From positions 6,140 through 50,752 of the forward strand of contig LXQK01000255.1 in NCBI GenBank assembly GCA_001683905.1: a stretch of DNA of 44,613 nt, given 5' to 3'. Positions 42,163 to 44,613 of this stretch are shown here, piece by piece. The stretch is from Marivirga sp. ANT-B6. GTDB taxonomy: Bacteria; Bacteroidota; Bacteroidia; Cytophagales; Cyclobacteriaceae. Position 1 is the first letter of the stretch; the number at the start of each line of letters is the position of its first letter. Made by a program: the position numbers and the translations under genes. The notes below the pieces were generated by a model that made no database searches, had not been told where the DNA came from, and was given only the letters and a program-made list of their open reading frames with translations.

Positions 42163-42723
42163 TTACTCTTCTATCTCTTCGACGAGCTCGGCATACCATG
42201 CTTCTCCGTACTTTCTAATTAAAGCGCCTTTCAAAAATTTATAGATCGGTACATTTAATTCTTTACCGAGGCTACAGGCAGGGCTGCAAATTGACCAGCG
42301 GTCGTAATTCAGCGCCTCATAATGATCGTATTTCGTCAGGCGGATCGGGTATAGGTGACATGAAATAGGTTTTTGAAAGGTAGTCTTTCCATTTAGATAC
42401 GCCTGTTCTATACCACACTTCAATATGCCCCGATCATCCCGCAACGCATAAGCGCATTCTTTTCCCCCAATGGTCGGTGTACTAAAATCCCCTTCCCAAT
42501 CTTTTATATAATGTCCTTGTTTTTCTATCTCTCGAATACCTTCGGCTGTGAGGTATGGTTTTACAGCTTCATATGCCTCCACGATTTGAGTCAATTCCTC
42601 ATCTTCAAGCGGAGCACCCAGATCCCCTTCCACGCAACATGCGCCTTTGCACTTCTCCAGGTTGCACACAAAAAACTTCTCTTTGATGTCGTCGCTAATT
42701 ACAGCATTTCCAATCAGTATCAT
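42163..42723 (-). CDS. DUF3109 cysteine-cluster protein
   Basis: From ATG at 42723 the product has 186 residues, the usual family length. A longer frame to ATG 42762 adds 13 residues that do not look conserved. The DUF3109 pattern is visible as [20 protein letters not shown] near 18-37, then [26 protein letters not shown], and [10 protein letters not shown]. The eight or so conserved cysteines suggest a bound metal or Fe-S centre. Function is unknown. It converges with the Gfo/Idh gene and is separated from hutH by about 110 bases. Confidence 0.85.
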   Translation of the reverse strand: MILIGNAVISDDIKEKFFVCNLEKCKGACCVEGDLGAPLEDEELTQIVEAYEAVKPYLTAEGIREIEKQGHYIKDWEGDFSTPTIGGKECAYALRDDRGILKCGIEQAYLNGKTTFQKPISCHLYPIRLTKYDHYEALNYDRWSICSPACSLGKELNVPIYKFLKGALIRKYGEAWYAELVEEIEE

Positions 42724-42834
42724 TTTTCCCTTATTTGCGATTCTAACACCTGCAAGAATCATTGAGTTCAACTACAAATCTACTGAATAAAAGCCATCCC
42801 ATTTGAAAATCAGTGTAGATCTTTATGCCGGCAG

Positions 42835-44403
42835 CTAGTAAATAGAAAATGCCAAAGCATAAGTGCCTTGTAGATCTATTCCTTCTGCATCGGCTGTTTC
42901 ATTGGCTATGTTCACCAACTTCTCGCCAGCAATCAACTCCCGTGCTACTTTTATGTCATCAGAAAATACTCTATCTTCTTCGGCATGATCTATTCTGCTT
43001 CGAATCAACGTGTGGCAAGCATCTAATATTTTTCCTGATTTCAACGGCTTTCGGTAATCGAACGCCTGAGCGGCACAAAGCAACTCTACTGCGAGAATAT
43101 TCTCCAGGTTGTCCAGCACCTGATTTACCTTTCTTCCACTGACCGATCCCATGCTTACGTGGTCTTCCTGCCCTAGTGAGGTGGGTATACTGTCAGCGCT
43201 GGCGGGGAAGCAAAGGCCTTTATTTTCACTGGCCAGCGCTGCTGAGGTGTACTGGGGGATCATGAAACCAGAATTAATGCCTGTATTACGCATTAATAAA
43301 CGAGGCAACCCCTCTACTTTTCCCTCAAGCAACAGGTAGGTTCGTCGGTCGGATATATTCCCCAACTCACTAGCCGCTATGGTACTATAATCCAGTGGTA
43401 GAGCAAGTAATTGTCCATGAAAGTTTCCACCGCTAATTACTTTTTGTTCATTAAAAATAATAGGATTGTCGGTAACAGCATTGAGTTCCGTATGCACCAA
43501 TTCTTTGAGATGTAGCCAGGCATTTCTTGAAGCGCCATGTACCTGCGGCATGCACCTGATGGAATATGGGTCCTGTACCCGCTCGCAGTTAGCGTGAGAA
43601 GCTACCATTTCTGAGTCTGCCAAAAGCATCTTTAATCTGTGCGCCACATGCACTGAGCCTGTAAATGGCCTTATTTGGTGCAGACTGTCTTCAAAAGGAC
43701 TTGCAGAGCCTAACACACCCTCCAGGCTCATAGCACCTGTCAAGTCTGCTACTTCCATACAGTTCAACAGCCTTTCCACGGCTTTAACAGCATAGGCTAC
43801 GATAAACTGGGTACCATTGATGAGTGCCAGCCCCTCCTTTGCGCCGAGCTCCAATGGGAGAAGGCCATATTTCTGAAGGACAGATCCTGCATCTGAAAAT
43901 TTCCCTTCATCCCAGAGGTACCCTAAACCTATCAACGGAAGGAAAAGATGTGCCAGTGGCGCCAAATCGCCGCTGGCCCCTAAAGAACCCTGACAAGGAA
44001 CAAGTGGCGTAATTTTATTTTCAATATGCCATATAATTCTTTCTAAAACAGCCATCGATATCCCAGAATACCCTAGGGCTAGTGCGTGCACTTTTACCAC
44101 CATCATTAGCTGGGCCACCTCTAGAGGAACGGGGTCGCCTACACCGACGCTATGGCTGCGTAAAATATTATATTGCAACTTCTTAGTGTCTTCTTCAGAG
44201 ATGATGGTGGTGCACAACGGGCCAAACCCAGTATTGATGCCGTAAGCTATCTTTCCTTTTCGTACAATCTGTTGTACAGCCGCCCAACTTTGCTGAATAT
44301 GATGCTTTCTTTCTACATCAATTTCACCTTTAACCCTGTTATTTGCTAAATCAAGAGCTAAGCCTGTTGTTAAAAACCCTGATCCATACAGAAATTTTTT
44401 CAT
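42835..44403 (-). CDS. hutH: Histidine ammonia-lyase HutH
   Basis: The 522-residue enzyme turns histidine into urocanate and ammonia. The self-formed MIO cofactor comes from Ala143-Ser144-Gly145 in GSLGASGDLAPL. Catalytic Tyr54 is in YGINTGFGP, and QDPYSIRCMPQVHGA and SIPTSLGQEDHVSMGS are family signatures. The selectivity pair is Ser83-His84 (LRSHSVGVG), the pattern of histidine lyases, not Phe-Leu (phenylalanine) or His-Leu (tyrosine). The ATG at 44403 matches the family start; the frame extends to TTG 44457. No hutU, hutI or hutG is nearby, so the pathway is not clustered here. A perfect dyad lies 99 bases upstream. Confidence 0.93.
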   Translation of the reverse strand: MKKFLYGSGFLTTGLALDLANNRVKGEIDVERKHHIQQSWAAVQQIVRKGKIAYGINTGFGPLCTTIISEEDTKKLQYNILRSHSVGVGDPVPLEVAQLMMVVKVHALALGYSGISMAVLERIIWHIENKITPLVPCQGSLGASGDLAPLAHLFLPLIGLGYLWDEGKFSDAGSVLQKYGLLPLELGAKEGLALINGTQFIVAYAVKAVERLLNCMEVADLTGAMSLEGVLGSASPFEDSLHQIRPFTGSVHVAHRLKMLLADSEMVASHANCERVQDPYSIRCMPQVHGASRNAWLHLKELVHTELNAVTDNPIIFNEQKVISGGNFHGQLLALPLDYSTIAASELGNISDRRTYLLLEGKVEGLPRLLMRNTGINSGFMIPQYTSAALASENKGLCFPASADSIPTSLGQEDHVSMGSVSGRKVNQVLDNLENILAVELLCAAQAFDYRKPLKSGKILDACHTLIRSRIDHAEEDRVFSDDIKVARELIAGEKLVNIANETADAEGIDLQGTYALAFSIY

Positions 44404-44501
44404 CGTAAAAATAAATTTACTAAAAGTAGAAATTACCAGGCATAAAAAATAGTTCAACTATGCCAACTTAAATCATGCTTCAAATTATTACTACTTAAAG
44501 A

Positions 44502-44516
44502 TTGTATACTATACAA
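44502..44516. promoter_or_regulatory. Perfect dyad upstream of hutH
   Basis: TTGTATA and TATACAA form a perfect seven-base inverted repeat around a central C. It is 99 bases before the hutH ATG. The TTGTAT...ATACAA form is similar in style to sites used by GntR/HutC repressors, but the window contains no hutC, so the link is inference. Confidence 0.4.
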
Positions 44517-44613
44517 GTGTAAGGTACTCCCTTTATAAAGTAATTGCCGGAAATTATAGCTTATTGCGCCATTATACACTTTTCAGCATACTTCAAAAAT
44601 AAATATTGCGTGT

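Noticed and set aside
1-44613. tRNA, rRNA, CRISPR arrays or complete insertion sequences
   Set aside because: By eye I found no cloverleaf with a GTTCGA arm, no spaced direct repeats and no transposase; a scan by tRNA and repeat software would settle it.

Overview
The window is a dense stretch of bacterial chromosome, most likely from the phylum Bacteroidota and probably Cytophagales-like. The evidence is a fused lpxC-fabZ gene, a PorX-type response regulator with a PglZ domain, a NagB/PIG-L fusion, several lipoprotein families mostly known from Bacteroidota (DUF4296, DUF4920, a DUF6992-like protein), and promoter elements of the form TAnnTTTG instead of TATAAT. I saw no rRNA, tRNA, CRISPR array, prophage or intact insertion sequence. 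I could not run any search, so family calls rest on recognised motifs and remembered family sequences.

Layout. 1-7.0 kb: end of an ion-channel-like gene (cut by the window), an MFS transporter, a glucosamine-6-phosphate deaminase/deacetylase fusion, a TPR lipoprotein, an ABC1 (UbiB-like) kinase and a TetR-like regulator with a near-perfect palindrome in front of it. 7.2-10.4 kb: overlapping minus-strand genes porX, tsaE and an alanine-dehydrogenase-like gene that lacks two catalytic residues. 10.5-15.7 kb: a lipid A operon (HD hydrolase, lpxD, lpxC-fabZ, lpxA, orphan ABC ATPase). 15.8-19.1 kb: a small lipoprotein, a two-way terminator, mutS2 and a DUF4296 lipoprotein. 19.3-22.1 kb: a Bat-type aerotolerance-like operon (DUF58, BatD-like membrane protein, BatA-like VWA protein). 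22.1-27.5 kb: two small envelope proteins, a pentapeptide-repeat membrane protein, and a tightly packed ksgA-mgtE-2-hydroxyacid dehydrogenase operon.

27.9-35.2 kb: leucyl aminopeptidase and pdxA, then the conserved lipid/translation block DUF177-rpmF-fabH-efp-accB-accC, closed by a clear terminator. 35.3-37.7 kb: an outer-membrane-barrel-like protein, a DMT transporter and an S1/P1 nuclease. 37.7-38.3 kb: a gene-poor stretch with two unexplained open frames and a long hairpin. 38.3-41.0 kb: an ABC transporter operon with its own GntR/YtrA-type regulator and a GIN-domain (DUF2807) protein; its promoter carries an AGTGTA-N12-TACACT operator. 41.2-44.6 kb: a Gfo/Idh/MocA oxidoreductase, a DUF3109 protein and histidine ammonia-lyase with a perfect dyad upstream.

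How the parts fit. The largest coherent theme is envelope building: lipid A (lpxD, lpxC-fabZ, lpxA), fatty acid initiation (accB, accC, fabH, fabZ) and secretion control (porX). The most checkable new observations are the self-regulated ABC/GntR/GIN operon with its operator, the catalytically altered alanine-dehydrogenase homologue locked to porX and tsaE by overlaps, the attenuator-like leader of the aminopeptidase gene, and the unexplained 37.7-38.3 kb stretch. I did not find a convincing new defence or mobile system.
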